This document shows positions 35,759 to 47,789 of a DNA stretch of 64,000 nt, one piece after another (positions within the stretch are counted from its first letter, which is position 1; each line of letters begins with the position of its first letter). This DNA is from Pontederia crassipes (lineage: Eukaryota; Streptophyta; Magnoliopsida; Commelinales; Pontederiaceae), in NCBI GenBank assembly GCA_030549335.1, contig CM060184.1, positions 42,425,909 through 42,489,908 on the forward strand, written 5' to 3'. The notes under the pieces are model-generated. The model saw only the letters and a program-made list of their open reading frames with translations. It was not told where the DNA came from and made no database searches. The translations under genes and the position numbers were made by a program.

Positions 35759-36661
35759 TGATATAGATAATAGATGGGATCGAATGTTTCATCATAATCT
35801 TCATGCAAGGGCATATTACTTGAATCCCGTCTTTCAATATAATGATTCTAATTTTTGTAATGATCCCATGATTATGTGTGGTGTGCTTCATGATTAATAA
35901 ACTTGATGTTTCTCACAACTTAGTATTTATTCAAGGAGTTAAGGATCTTTCAAGAACGTGAATTGTGTTTCTATCGCCCAAAGTACTCGGCCAAGTATGC
36001 ATCAATTTGGTGATCCTATTATATTTTTTTATTAATTTAATTTCCTGAATTTAAATATTTGTATGATTCATAAACATTCATTTTTCCCTTATATAATATA
36101 ACTTCTTATTCTGGATGTGAGCGTAATTGGAGTGTGTTTGAGCACATCCATACGAAGAAGAGGAATCAATTAGAACATGAAAAGTTAAATGATCTTGTTT
36201 ATATTCATTATAACTTGCGATTGAAAATAGGTATGATTCTCTTATATTTATGTCTAATTATATTGAGATAACAATTTATCATTTGTGTAAACTTAACTTT
36301 GTTATTGCTTCTGTTTATTAGGTTGTCTATGTGCAAAAGTTTATATGATCCCGATTGATTATGAATCAATTGACAAAATAGAATTTTGGATTGTCGAAAA
36401 AGAGGGAGATCTCGAGTACGATGATCTTGAAAATATGATTGAATTAGAATATCCAAAAGATAAATATAGACTCAAGTGTTCAAGGTTTGAAAATTATGTG
36501 CAAATTTATATCATACAGGAATTATTTTGGATTTAATTTTTGTAGTCAAAATAATGTAAAACTTAGTTATGCTTTATTATGTTTTTCTAGATCTAGAAGA
36601 GCATGGGGATCAAGATGAAGATGACCTTTTGGATGAAGCAGAAGATGATTTAGATGAATAG
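35759..36661 (+). pseudogene. H1 hAT transposase, C-terminal block
   Basis: Resumes the H1 frame after C1 with DIDNRWDRMFHHNLHARAYY and LNPVFQYND (to about 35,880). After a gap that may be an intron comes the hAT dimerisation region ERNWSVFEHIHTKKRNQLEH (36,120-36,180) with LNDLVYIHYNLRL. Further exons end in an acidic tail (GDQDEDDLLDEAEDDLDE) with a stop at 36661. Part of the block is frameshifted. Confidence 0.82.
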
Positions 36662-37205
36662 GATGTAAAACTTACTTTTGACAAATAATTACTTTTGATA
36701 TTTTGTGAAAGCAGCTCACAAGTCAATACTTGAGAACTATGCACAATACTTTCTCTAATCTATGCTATATCAATTACGAAGTAGTTGCTTACACGCTTTC
36801 TTACAGGTTACTTAACTCCTATATTATGATATTGTAATATTTTGTTAATGATAAAATTGACTTAGATGTTATCTCATAAGTTATTTAGTTTTTATATTCT
36901 ATTGATGCTCATATCTGGTTGAAAAAGTATATCTCTATTTTTTTTATATTTGAACATGATGTATTGTAGATATCCTGCTCACTTGAAATAAGATGATATT
37001 TAAAAAGTCAAAATTGATTATGACAATATTTCTCTTTATTTTTAAATTGTTATATGTATTACTCATTATGTATTTAAATATTTAATAATTATAATAATAT
37101 TTTATTAAAAATTCGGTTCAATCCGATTGAACTCGGTCAAACTGACTAGACCATTACTCAGTTGATCTTCCGATTCGATGACCGGTTCGATTTTTAAAAA
37201 AATTG

Positions 37206-37213
37206 GAGAGGAG
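37206..37213. repeat. Right target-site duplication of H1
   Basis: GAGAGGAG, the exact partner of 8211-8218, directly following the right inverted terminus (AATTG). Confidence 0.85.
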
Positions 37214-37630
37214 GGTGTTGGACTCATCGTTGGATTCAAAATGAATGGATAGGAGACAGGCGTTATTTTATAGCATATCTTATCTTATATATATTACACA
37301 GAGAGCAAGTACATGTAGGTGCCACAAACGAACGCAGATGAATCGGTGTTGATTATTACCTTTGTGCCCTTGTGCATTATTGATCCTTAGCAAATCACAA
37401 ATATACATTATTGTGTATTTATCACGACACTGCTGTTACTAAGTCAACTTCACCTTAATGGTACAGGCCAAATATTCTTTTTGCAATCAACTATTTGGTC
37501 TTCACAATTTCGCATTTTCGCCTTTAGGCAATGCCATTTCTATGACATTTCTTTAGAAAATTCAGTTCATTTACCACCATCAGATAGTGTCATAAAAAGA
37601 CTTCCACCCATGAGTATCAACTTCTTAGTA
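37214..37630. other. Host-like DNA between H1 and G1, nothing recognised
   Basis: About 415 bp with no terminal repeats. A plus-strand open frame (37,481 onward) runs into the G1 LTR and shows no family resemblance. Confidence 0.4.
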
Positions 37631-37787
37631 TGTAATAACCGGCCCAAACAGATAAAAACAAAGGGGAAAAAGGAAAACATGATTGGCGGCCTGGCAGAGC
37701 ACGAAAGGAATAAAAATCAAATCCCACTCAAAGTCAGGAAAAGAAGGGGATTAATCTGATCTCACTAAATCAGATTAGGAGAGGAGA

Positions 37788-37797
37788 TTTATATAAG
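37788..37797 (+). promoter_or_regulatory. TATA box of G1 5' LTR
   Basis: TTTATATAAG, repeated at 44611-44620 in the 3' LTR at the same offset. Confidence 0.65.
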
Positions 37798-38359
37798 ATA
37801 AAATAGAATTTCATTAAACCTATTTCTCCCAAAAACCTCATGAGACCTCCCCTGTTGGATTCTTGAGCGGCCGGTAAAATCTAAGGAGGAGTCGACAGGT
37901 TGCTGGGCGTCAACAATCAATTTCTTCCTTCTCTCGTGCTTGTTCTCCGTTGTATCATAATCTATAAACAGGCTGAACCTTCTTGGCCGAATTTCAGGTG
38001 GGGACGAGAGGAAGAAAAGGGGGGAAACAGGGGGCGTGTTCAATAGGATTTTAACGAATCAAGGCAAGGAGAAATCGCGAACAGGTGGGTGAACTGAAAT
38101 CACCTTGTATGACCTCTGAATTATTTTAACCCATGCCCTAATTAATTCTGTAAAGTAGAAATCAAGAAGAAGGTTCTAAGGTTATCGTTTTGATTGTTTG
38201 ATTTTTTGATTGATTTGTTTTCTTGATGAATTGCAATTAGGTTTTGATCTTTGTAGTTATATTACTATTTGATTGATTGCTAGGGAGTAGAAACTAGGTT
38301 AGGACGTTATAATGCTAGGGGTTTTAAGAAATTTTCATGATTTAGAGTTTCTGCTGGGC

Positions 38360-38655
38360 GCCAACCGGTCGACCGATCCTTGTGCATTGTTAAATACCGG
38401 TCGACCGATTCACCGATCCCACTCTCGATTACAATTATATATTGACTGGTCGACCAATCCACCTGTATTATGACCTGACCGGTCGACCGATCCCCGTACC
38501 CCATCTGCCGACCGATCGACCGTTCAATAGAACAAATCGACCTGTCCTAGTGTTAGGTTTGCTAAACTCATCGGTCGACCGATTTAAGCAGACCGGTCGA
38601 CCGACCCGAAGCCAACCGATCGATCGTTCTCCAGAATCAGTCGACCGATTCCAGT
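38360..38655. repeat. CGGTCGACCG palindrome cluster in G1 5' LTR
   Basis: About ten copies of CCGGTCGACCG or variants (GATCGACC, GGTCGACCA, GATCGATCG) in 300 bp. Spacing is irregular, 20-45 bp, with unrelated sequence between. They are about 570 bp downstream of the TATA box and so probably lie in the transcribed leader. The frame is not kept between copies, so a peptide role is unlikely. Confidence 0.9.
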
Positions 38656-39633
38656 AATCCTTTTTTATATTTATTAATTAATCTGCTTCCTAGTCCGAAT
38701 ATTGCCTGTGTACAACTGATTCTATCCTCACAGAGATCCATCCCTGATTTTCAAGATCTATTCTTTTAATGATTTATTTCTTATTGATCCTGTCGTCTCC
38801 ATTGAATAAAGAATAAAGAGTCACAAGTTATTAAAAGTGATTAATAAGTTCAAATGGAAGATTAACAATGGGTTGCTAGTCCAACCCAAGTGCATCAAAA
38901 TAAGGGTAGCTCCCTTGGTTATAGTTTGATCACCCATTGACCTGCACAAGACCGTATTGTTTGCTCGGCATACCCCAAGAACTAAAGGCACCTAAAGTCA
39001 CCCTAATTTCTAATAATAAATCAAGATCAAGATGCATGATTAAATCAAGTCAAGTTATCGTCACGATTTCCAAGTATGCCATGATTTCAAGTTTACTAAG
39101 CATCATTTGATTTTCATGATTTATGATATCCTCTTATTCTTATTATGATCTATGATGCTGCCATGTTATCCTTTTCACATTCATGTTAAGCATGATTATT
39201 TACTTCTGATTATTCTATTCATATTATGCATTGTATATCATGTGGTTCCCCACTAGGTTGTAAAGTTTATGGGAGGACCTCCTCCTCTGTGTCTGACGAA
39301 GTGGAGTAGGTGTGTGGTGACAAAGCTCTGGCAACAAGAAAGCACATGAACCACTGGACATATTAGATTATTTATTAGATTTCTTTTCCTTCCGCATTTA
39401 TAGATTCATGATGTAGAACTTCATTTTATTTCCTAAAGATGATATAGCCACTTTTAGACTTCCGTAATTAAAGTTATTCTTTTCTTTATTTCTTTATTAT
39501 TCTTTCTTTCATTGACGTGTCTTGTTTCTTGACTGAGATATGGTCAACATTATGGTCAAAGTCATAGCATGTCGTAGCATCTACAGGTTGGTCTTCATCA
39601 TGTGACGAGGGTCGATTTGGGGCGTTACATTTA

Positions 39634-39646
39634 TGGTTTCAAAGCC
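39634..39646 (+). other. G1 primer-binding site
   Basis: TGGTTTCAAAGCC, two mismatches from the plant initiator Met-tRNA site TGGTATCAGAGCC, four bases after the LTR end. Confidence 0.8.
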
Positions 39647-39869
39647 TAAAGTCAGGACTCTCTTGATGTCCTAGTGTATAGAATAGTATGGTATGAGTTC
39701 ATGTGCTATCGCCGAGCAGTCGCCACACTCTCCACTGAAAAGCATTGTAAGTCAAGTTCATGTTTATGATAAGTTATTATTTATTGATGCATGATTTTAT
39801 TTTATGATTAGAGGATAAACATGTCATGACGGTCAGAATGAATTCAGGAGCAGATGGCCAGATCGGGCC

Positions 39870-40965
39870 AAAATGCTCATGATGTACTAGAAAGCCCACT
39901 CCCTGAGATAGGGTCCCAGTCGGGTCACGGACGTGGTCGTGGCTGAGGCCGTGTGCTCAGCCGCGGATGAGGCAGAGGCCACGCAGCTAGAGCAACATTA
40001 GAGGAGCACGTTGATGAGATTGCTCCACTTAAGGGTAGTCAGACAGGAGGTAGTCCGCCGGCGTCTAGACACCGCAATCAGGGAGCATGACATGAGGCAT
40101 CTGAAGACACAATTCAGGCCTTCCTAAAGCTGCACCCACCTCAGTATGATGGGAAGGGGAACTTTTTCAAGGCTGAGGAGTGGATAGAGACCATGGATCG
40201 TATTTTCAAGTTTATAAGGTGTGCTGACGGACACAAGGTCTTGTATGCCACATACATGCTTATTGGTGCTGCAATGGGTTGGTGGAAGACTACAAGGGCC
40301 ACCAGGTTCAGACGGCTGGAAGAAGAGGAAATTGCATGGGAAGAATTTAAGAAGGCCTTCATGGCACGCTACACACCTGAGCATGATCGCGTCAACAAGC
40401 AAGAGGAGTTCTTGCAACTGTAGCAGGGAACTATGTCTCTGGTTGATTACCACACTTAATTCATCCAACTAGAGAGGTATGGCCCGATGCCATTCGAAGG
40501 GCGTATTAGAGCCAATAAATTTATCAATAGACTGTAACAAGCACTAAAGACTGAAGTCTTGTCTAGAGATTGTGAGGATCTGGAGAAGGCTGTGAGATTG
40601 GCCACACGTATCGAAAAAGACCAAGTTGAATGCAAGGCTAAAGCTCCAGCTAAACCAATAGAGCAGCCCAGGCCTCGAATTGATGATCGTCGGCCGTTTA
40701 GGAGGGACGATCGCCGTGATCGCCGTTTCAGGCCATACCCGCAGAGGAAAGCTCCACGACAAGTCAAGCTCAGCCACGCCCTGCGCCACTGCAAGCACAA
40801 CCTCTGAGACTGCTGCCACCACCACCGTGCCAGCCATAAGTACCACAGAAGTCTTTATGTCCTCATTGTGGTCGTCACCATGATGGAGAGTGCCGTAGGC
40901 TGAATGGCTCCTGCATTCAGTGTGGACAGTTCGGACACTTTATCCGAAACTGTCCACAGGTTGCC
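39870..40965 (+). pseudogene. G1 gag
   Basis: An N-terminal RG-rich leader, then the capsid domain FLKLHPPQYDGKGNFFKAEE (about 40,117 onward) with GWWKTTRATRFRRLEEEEI and KKAFMARYTPEHDRVNKQEE. A basic Arg-rich linker follows, then a zinc knuckle CIQCGQFGHFIRNC near 40,910-40,955 (C-X2-C-X4-H-X4-C) preceded by CPHCGRHHDGEC. At least six stops fall in CAA, CAG or CGA contexts. Confidence 0.88.
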
Positions 40966-40989
40966 AAAGAAGGCAGAGAGAATCGGGCA

Positions 40990-43900
40990 GCAGGAGGTGC
41001 AAATCCCGTTGTGCAAGGTCGTGTGCACAACTTGGAAGCAGAAGCAGTCCAAAATGACAATGATGTCATTAGAGGTACTCTCCATATCGCCAATTTATCA
41101 GCTACTATTTTATTTGACTATAGGGCTACACACTCGCTTAATTCAGAGTCATGTGCCCAAACTCTTAGTTTGCCTCTAAAGCAGATGCTCCATGCCATGC
41201 ATGTGAGTATGCCTATGGGGACTCTCCATGCTGCTAGGTACATCCCGAATGTACCCGTCAATGTAGGAAAGAAGAATTTTTCTGCAGATCTCATAGTCAT
41301 CCCCATGGTGGATTATGACATTATTTCGGGAATGGACTGACTTTCATATCACGACGCAGCCTTGCACTGTAAGCAGAAGAAGATCATTATAGGAACACAA
41401 GACAAGCCCAAGGCGGTAATCAGGGGCACCCCATTAACAAAGAACAATGTCATCGTTTCAGCTATTAAGGCACAGAAGTTACTTCAGAAAGGATGTTATG
41501 GGTACTTAGCAAGTGTGGTCAAAACGGATGCTCCTGTCACTGAGCTCCAACAAATAGATGTGGTGCGAGAATTCTCAGATGTGTTTCTTGAGGACACATC
41601 TGGACTTTATCGAAACGGAAAATCAATTTTAAGATAGAGCTCCTACCAGGGACACTCATCTCCAAAGCATCCTACTGCATGGCACCTGCAGAGATGCAAG
41701 AACTGAAGAAGTAGATACAAGAGCTATTATATAAAGAATTTATCAAACCGAGTGTCTCACCCTGGGGCGCACCAATCTTGTTTTTCAACAAGAAGGACGG
41801 CTCCATGCGGATTTACATCGACTATGGGATGCTCAATAAAGTGACAGTGAAGAATAAGTACCCCCTGCCTCGTATAGATGATCTTTTAGATCAGTTATCA
41901 AGAGTATCAGTGTTCTCCAAGATCGACTTACATAGTGGCTACCACCAATTGAGAGTGACTAAGGAGGACATACCGAATACTGCCTTTCGGTCAAGATATG
42001 GCCACTACAAATTTTTTGTCATGCCGTTTGGACTGACAAACGCTCCAGCAGCGTTCATGGATTTAATGAACAGGGCCTTTCAACCATATCTAGATCAGTT
42101 TGTCATTGTGTTAGTGGATGATATTCTGATCTATTCTTCTAGTCTAGAGCAACACCGAGAGCGCCTCAGGATAGTATTGGAGACCCTGAGATAACATAAA
42201 CTTTATGCCAAGTTTTCAAAATGTGAGTTCTGACTGAAAGAGATAATATTTTTGGGACATATAGTCTCCAAGAAGGGCATTGCAGTAGACCCTACAAAAG
42301 TGGAAGCGATGACGAATTGGGTAAGACCGAAGAATACATTCAAGATTCGCAGCTTTCTTGGTCTAGCAAGTTATTATAAAAGGTTTATCAGGAACCTCCC
42401 CAAGATTGCTACACCTCTCACGAATCTCACGAAGAAGACGAAAAAGTTTATCTGGACAGATAAGTGTGAGCAGAGTTTTTAGACTCTAAAGGACCGTCTG
42501 ACTTCGGCACCAATCCTTATCATACCGACAGGTAGTGGAGGCTACGTGGTCTACATTGATGCATGTGGAACAGGATTGGGCTGTGTGCTCATGCAACATG
42601 GCAAGGTAGTGGCTTATGCTTTTCAGCAGCTGAAGAAGCATGAGGTTAACTACCCACACATGATATGGAATTGGCGGCAATGGTCTTTGCTTTGAAGATT
42701 TGGAGGCATCATTTGTATGGAGAGACATTCGAGATCTTCACCGACCACAAGAGCCTTAAGTACGTTTTTGATCAGAGGGATCTGAATATGAGACAACGTC
42801 GATGGCTTGAGCTCCTCAAGGATTATGAATTTGCTATCAATTACCACCCTGATAAAGCAAATTTAGTCGCCGATGCATTAAGAAGGAAGTGAGAAGGCTC
42901 GCTAGCCAATATAAGACTACGCGAGTATGAGATGCTGGAGGAGATTGAGCAATGGTATCCCAAGCTAGGTACAAATGGAGCCCTCTAGATGATGCATCAG
43001 ATGAAGCCTAGCCTAATAGACAGAATCGTAGCAGCTCAGAAAGTGGATCTTGAATATCAAAAGGTCCTGAAGAGATGCAAGAACGAACCAACAGATTTTT
43101 AGATCTCTGCAGATGGAGGAATTAGATATCGGGACAGGTTGTGGGTTCCCACATATGCTAATGTCCGACGAGAGGTACTGGATGAGTGCCATAAGTTGGA
43201 ATTCGCTATACCAAGATGTATAAGGATGTGCAGCGCAGCTACTGGTGGTTTGATATGAAGAGAGATAGCGGAATATGTGTCCAGCAAGTCAAGATCGAAC
43301 ATCAACAACCATATGGCAAATTGAAGCCTTTGAAAATCCCACAATGGAAGTGGGATAAGATCACAATGGACTTTGTGTCCAATTTGCCTAGGACTAGGAG
43401 GGTCATGATGCCATATGGGTAGTCGTGGATAGATTCACAAAGGTAGCACACTTTATTCCCATCCGATGGAAACAATCAGTGGAGAGTCTGTTGGACTTAT
43501 ATATGAAATAAGTAGTCAGAGTCCATGATATCCCAGAGTCCATAGTGTCTGATCGAGATCCCAGATTCAAAAAGAGCATGCGGCAAGTCTTTGGTACAAG
43601 GCTAAATTTTAGCACAGTGTTTCACCCGCAGACAGATGTGCAGTCTGAGAGGACCATTCAGACACTAGAGGATATGTTGTGGGCCTGTGCTATAGATTGG
43701 CAGGGTAGCTAGGATGAGCATATTCATCTGATTGAATTTGCTTATAATAATAGCTACCATTCCAATATTGGGATGGCACCCTTTGAGGCCTTGTATGGAC
43801 GACCTTGCCGTTCACCTGCCCACTGGGGTGAAGTAGGTGAGGAGAAGATTATGAGTAAGGAAGAAGTGAAAGAAGCAGTAGAGTATGCTAGAAAGATAGA

Positions 43901-44425
43901 ATTGGTCAAGCAGAGAATGAAAACGGCTCAAGGCCAACATAAGAGTTATGCTAATAAGGGCAGACGAGAATAGATCATCCAAGCTGGTGACAAAGTTCTT
44001 CTGAATGTATCCCCCATGAAAAGAGTCATGAGATTCAACAAGCGAGGAAAGCTCAGTCCTCGCTATGTAGGCCCCTTCGAGATACTCGAACTAGTAGGCG
44101 AGACAGCATGCTGACTGACTCTACCCCCATCTTATGGGAGAGTGCATAATGTATTCCATGTATCCATGTTCAAGAAGTACAAGCATGATGCTGCAAATAT
44201 TCTAAGGATAGAGGAGCCAAATCTAGCTGTAGACCTGACCTTTGCTGAGTATCCAACAAATATAGTGGAGCGCAAGGTGCAACGTCAAAAAAATAAGGAT
44301 GTACCCATGGTCCGGCTAGCTTGGCGTTTCCATCAAGGCGATGATGCGGCGTGAGAACTTGAGTCGGAAATGCGCCAAGAATTTCCTCATCTCTTCGGTA
44401 AGCCCACTACCTAGTGCAAAATTCG
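40990..44425 (+). pseudogene. G1 pol: protease, RT, RNase H, integrase
   Basis: Protease region near 41,100 has DYRATHS where the family has DSGA, so the catalytic motif is lost. RT (41,650-42,200) keeps [26 protein letters not shown] and the catalytic VDDILIYSS. RNase H starts with a [15 protein letters not shown] motif near 42,555, and [11 protein letters not shown] is near 42,740. Integrase (42,960-43,980) has a damaged HHCC region, then KWDKITMDFVSNLPR and APFEALYGRPCRSP. The C-terminal part has HNVFHVSMFKKY and a chromodomain-like end. Stops recur throughout. Confidence 0.9.
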
Positions 44426-44455
44426 AGGACGAATTTTCTTTTAATGGGGTAAGAA

Positions 44456-46476
44456 TGTAATAACCAGCCCAAACAGATAAAAAAAAGGGGAAAAAGAAAA
44501 TGTTATGGGTGGCCTGGCAGAGCATGAAAGGAATAAAAATCAAATCCCACTCAAAGTAAGGAAAAGAAGGGGATTAATCTGATCTCATTAAATCAGATTA
44601 GGAGAGGAGATTTATATAAGATAAAATAGAATTTCATTAAACATATTTCTCCCAAAAACCTCACGAGACTTCCCCTGTTGGATTCTTGAGCGGCTGGTAA
44701 TATCTAAGGAGGAGTCGACAGGTTGCTAGGCGTCAACAATCGATTTCTTCCTTCTCTCATGCATGTTCTCCGTTGTATCATAATCTATAGACAGGCTGAA
44801 CCTTCTTGGCCGAATTTCAGGTGGGGGGCGAGAGGAAGAAAAGGGGGGAAACAGGGGGCGTGTTCAATAGGATTTTAACGAATCAAGGCAAGGAGAAATC
44901 GCGAACAGGTGGGTGAACTGAAATCACCTTGTATGACCTCTGAATTATTTTAACCCATGCCCTAATTAATTCTGTAAAGTAGAAATCAAGAAGAAGGTTC
45001 CAAGGTTATCGTTTTGATTGTTTGATTTCTTGATTGATTTGTTTTCTTGATGATTGCAATTAGGTTTTGATCTTTGTAGTTATATTGCTATTTGATTGAT
45101 TGCTAGGGAGTAGAAACTAGGTTAGGACGTTATCATGCTAGGGGTTTTAAGAAATTTTCATGATTTAGAGTTTCTGCCTAACGCCAACCGGTCGACCGAT
45201 CCTTGTGCATTGTTAAATACCGATCGACCGATTCACCGATCCCACTCTCGATTACAATTATATATTGACTGGTCGATCGATCCACCTATATTATGACCTG
45301 ACCGGTCGACCGATCCTCGAACCCCATCTGCTGATCGGTTGACCGTTTAATAGAACGAATCGACCGATCTGTCTGTCCTAGTGTTAGGTTTGCTAAACCT
45401 ACCGGTCGACCAATCTAAGTAGACTGGTCGACTGATCCGAAGCCAACCGGTTGACCGTTCTCCAGAATCAGTCGACCGATTTCCAGTGATCCTTTTATTA
45501 GATTTATTAATTAATCTGCTTCCTAGTCCGAATATTGCATGTGTAAACTGATCCTATCCTCACAGAGATCCATCCCTGATTTTCAAGTTCTATTCTTTTA
45601 ATGATTTATTTTTTATTGATCTTATCGTCTCCTTTGAATAAAGAACAAAGAGTCACAAGTTATTAAAAGTGATTAATAAGTTCAGATGGAATATTAACAA
45701 TGGGTTGCTAGTCCAACCCAAGTGCATCAAAATAAAGGTAGCTCCCTTGGTTATAGTTTGATCACCCATTGACCCGCACAAGGGCGTATCGTTTGCTCGG
45801 CATAGCCCAAGAACTAAAGTCACCTTAATTTCTAATAATAAATCAAGATCAAGATGCATGATTAAATCAAGTCAAGTTATCGTCATGATTTCCAAGTATG
45901 CCATGATTTCAAGTTTACTAAGCATCATTTGATTCTCATGATTTATGATATCCTCTTATTCTTATTATGATCTATGATGCTACCATGCTATCCTTTTCAC
46001 GTTCAAGTTAAGCATGATTATTTACTTCTGATTATTTTATTCATGTTATGCATTGTATATCATGTGATTCTCCACTAGGCTGTAAAGCTTACAGGAGGAT
46101 CTTCTCCCCTGTGTCTGATTTCCACAGGACCAGGTCAAGTGACGAGGTAGAGTAGGTGTATGGTGACAAAGCTCTGGCGACAAGAAAGCACATGAACCAC
46201 AGGGCTTATTAGATTCTTTATTAAATTTTTTTTCCTTCCACATTTATAGATTCATGATGTAGAACTTCATTTTATTTCCTAAAAATGATATAGCCACTTT
46301 TAGACTTCCGCAATTAAAGTTATTATTTTCTTTATTTTTTTATTATTCTTTCTTCCGCTGACGTATCTCATTTCTTGACTGAGATATGGTCAACATTATG
46401 GTCAAAGTCATAGTATGTCATAGCATTTCCAGATTGGTCTTCGCCACGTGATAGGGGTCGGTTTGGGGGTGTTACA
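44456..46476 (+). repeat. G1 3' LTR
   Basis: 2,021 bp, preceded by the GAGGACGAATTTTCTTTTAA and ATGGGGTAAGAA stretches, typical of the polypurine side of these elements. The palindrome cluster is at 45,187-45,483. Confidence 0.92.
45187..45483. repeat. CGGTCGACCG palindrome cluster in G1 3' LTR
   Basis: The same cluster as in the 5' LTR. Several copies are changed at the CpG (for example GGTTGACC, GGTCGATC), as expected from methylation-driven decay. Confidence 0.88.
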
Positions 46477-46481
46477 TAGTG

Positions 46482-47491
46482 TGTGCTTTCTACTGTTGCA
46501 TATCATATATTTAAGATGGTTGAGATCTTTTTTTTTTCATTTTATAAATTTTGAAGCACCTCTTGCAAATCCAGGGTAACCCACAGCTTTAAAAATCCAC
46601 TTCTTAAGACAATCTTATTCTAAAATCCAACATGCCCTTTGTGGTGTTTTTTTTTTATATTATTCGCTCAAATCTCTTATATTCAGAACAACTAAAACAC
46701 AATTGATTTAGAATTAAAATAAAGAATAAAATGCAAATTGCAAAAACAAATCTTAAACTTTTATTTTTATTTCAAATATGGACTAAAATTTATTTGTTAG
46801 ATTAAAAATCACATACTTTCAAATGTTATTATCTTTAGTCCAAACTTTTTTTGTTGGGCATAAAACATATACTTTTTAACTTTTCTCTCATATACTTTTT
46901 TTAACTTTCAAATGTTACACAATGCTTGAATATGCACTTTTTAACCTTTCTCTCATATTTAGCTTTCAATATATAAGTGAATCACATAATAAATTTATTA
47001 TAAAATTTAATATTATATATATATATATATATTCAATTAATATTTTTTGTACCTAAACTATAAAATGAATAGAAAAGAAATATAGTTATGTAATTATTTA
47101 TTAAATAAGTGAATATTATATGAGTCATTAATAACTATTATTCTAAATTATATTATATATTAAACTTAATTATTCAATACATAATGTAGACTAAAGATCA
47201 CTCGCTTAAATTTGGCAATGATGAAATTAGTAATAATTTATTTTCAAATAAAAGTTGCACAAAAATAATATATTTATTATTTATATATACAAATGGTACA
47301 ATATATATAGTCTATATAATTATATTTTTTCGCATCAAATCAATACTTTTAAAATATATACTGTGGATAAATATGAAAAAATTGAATTTCATCTTTTTTT
47401 AGGATATAAATAACTTTTAATTTAACAAATTAAAATTTAGGTTATATTTACGATAGATCTAAGGGTGTCCTGCCACTACTCAAAAACTTAA
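46482..47491. other. AT-rich stretch, nothing recognised
   Basis: About 1 kb of very AT-rich DNA with a short AT microsatellite near 47,012-47,030. No gene or terminal repeat was found up to the inverted-repeat arm at about 47,492. Confidence 0.5.
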
Positions 47492-47789
47492 TGTTACTCA
47501 AAACTCACCATTTTATGCTTCATTTTATCCTATTTTATAATTTAATTTCTCCGTTTGAGTCTCCTCTATTTTCACTCAAATTTGTCTATTTAATCATCCC
47601 ACGGTGGCTCTCCCTCTTTATCCTCTCTCATAATCTTATTGGTTAATAGTATAAATTAAAATATTGGACAACTATATTAATTTTGGTTAATATGGAAAGT
47701 ACAATAAAAGTAGACACAAAAATTACAAATATAGAAAAAAAAAGAAAATAAGAAGACTGAACAAATATTAGAAAGTTTATTTTTAAAAT

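Larger units (their letters stand above)
8219..37205 (+). mobile_element. H1: outer hAT transposon, split by H2 and C1
   Basis: Bounded by the perfect 8-bp duplication GAGAGGAG (8211-8218 and 37206-37213), the length typical of hAT. The termini are inverted: CATTATTTTTAAAATTGG at the left, and the complement of the right end reads CAATTTTTTTAAAAATCG followed by an ACCGG-type continuation. Its transposase gene runs left to right and is found in three blocks (9384-9860, 15728-16564, 35759-36661). Removing the two large insertions leaves an element of roughly 4 kb, a normal size for an autonomous hAT. Confidence 0.85.
37631..39629 (+). repeat. G1 5' LTR
   Basis: 1,999 bp. A TATA box at 37788 lies about 160 bp in. 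The palindrome cluster is at 38360-38655. Confidence 0.92.
37631..46476 (+). mobile_element. G1: Ty3/gypsy element, Tekay/Del-like, decayed
   Basis: LTRs at 37631-39629 and 44456-46476 (TGTAATAACC...GTTACA), flanked by TAGTA and TAGTG (one mismatch in five). A primer site TGGTTTCAAAGCC lies at 39634, resembling the initiator Met-tRNA type. Domain order gag, protease, RT, RNase H, integrase, C-terminal chromodomain-like tail marks Ty3/gypsy; the tail and RT style suggest the Tekay/Del group. The LTRs are closely similar, with an indel of about 22 bp near 39,295/46,118. About twenty stops make it inactive. Confidence 0.92.

Noticed and set aside
38442..38657. Open frame with repeated TGRP/VDRF peptides
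   Set aside because: It is made by the CGGTCGACCG clusters. The frame changes between copies and LTRs, so the signal is in the DNA, not in a protein.
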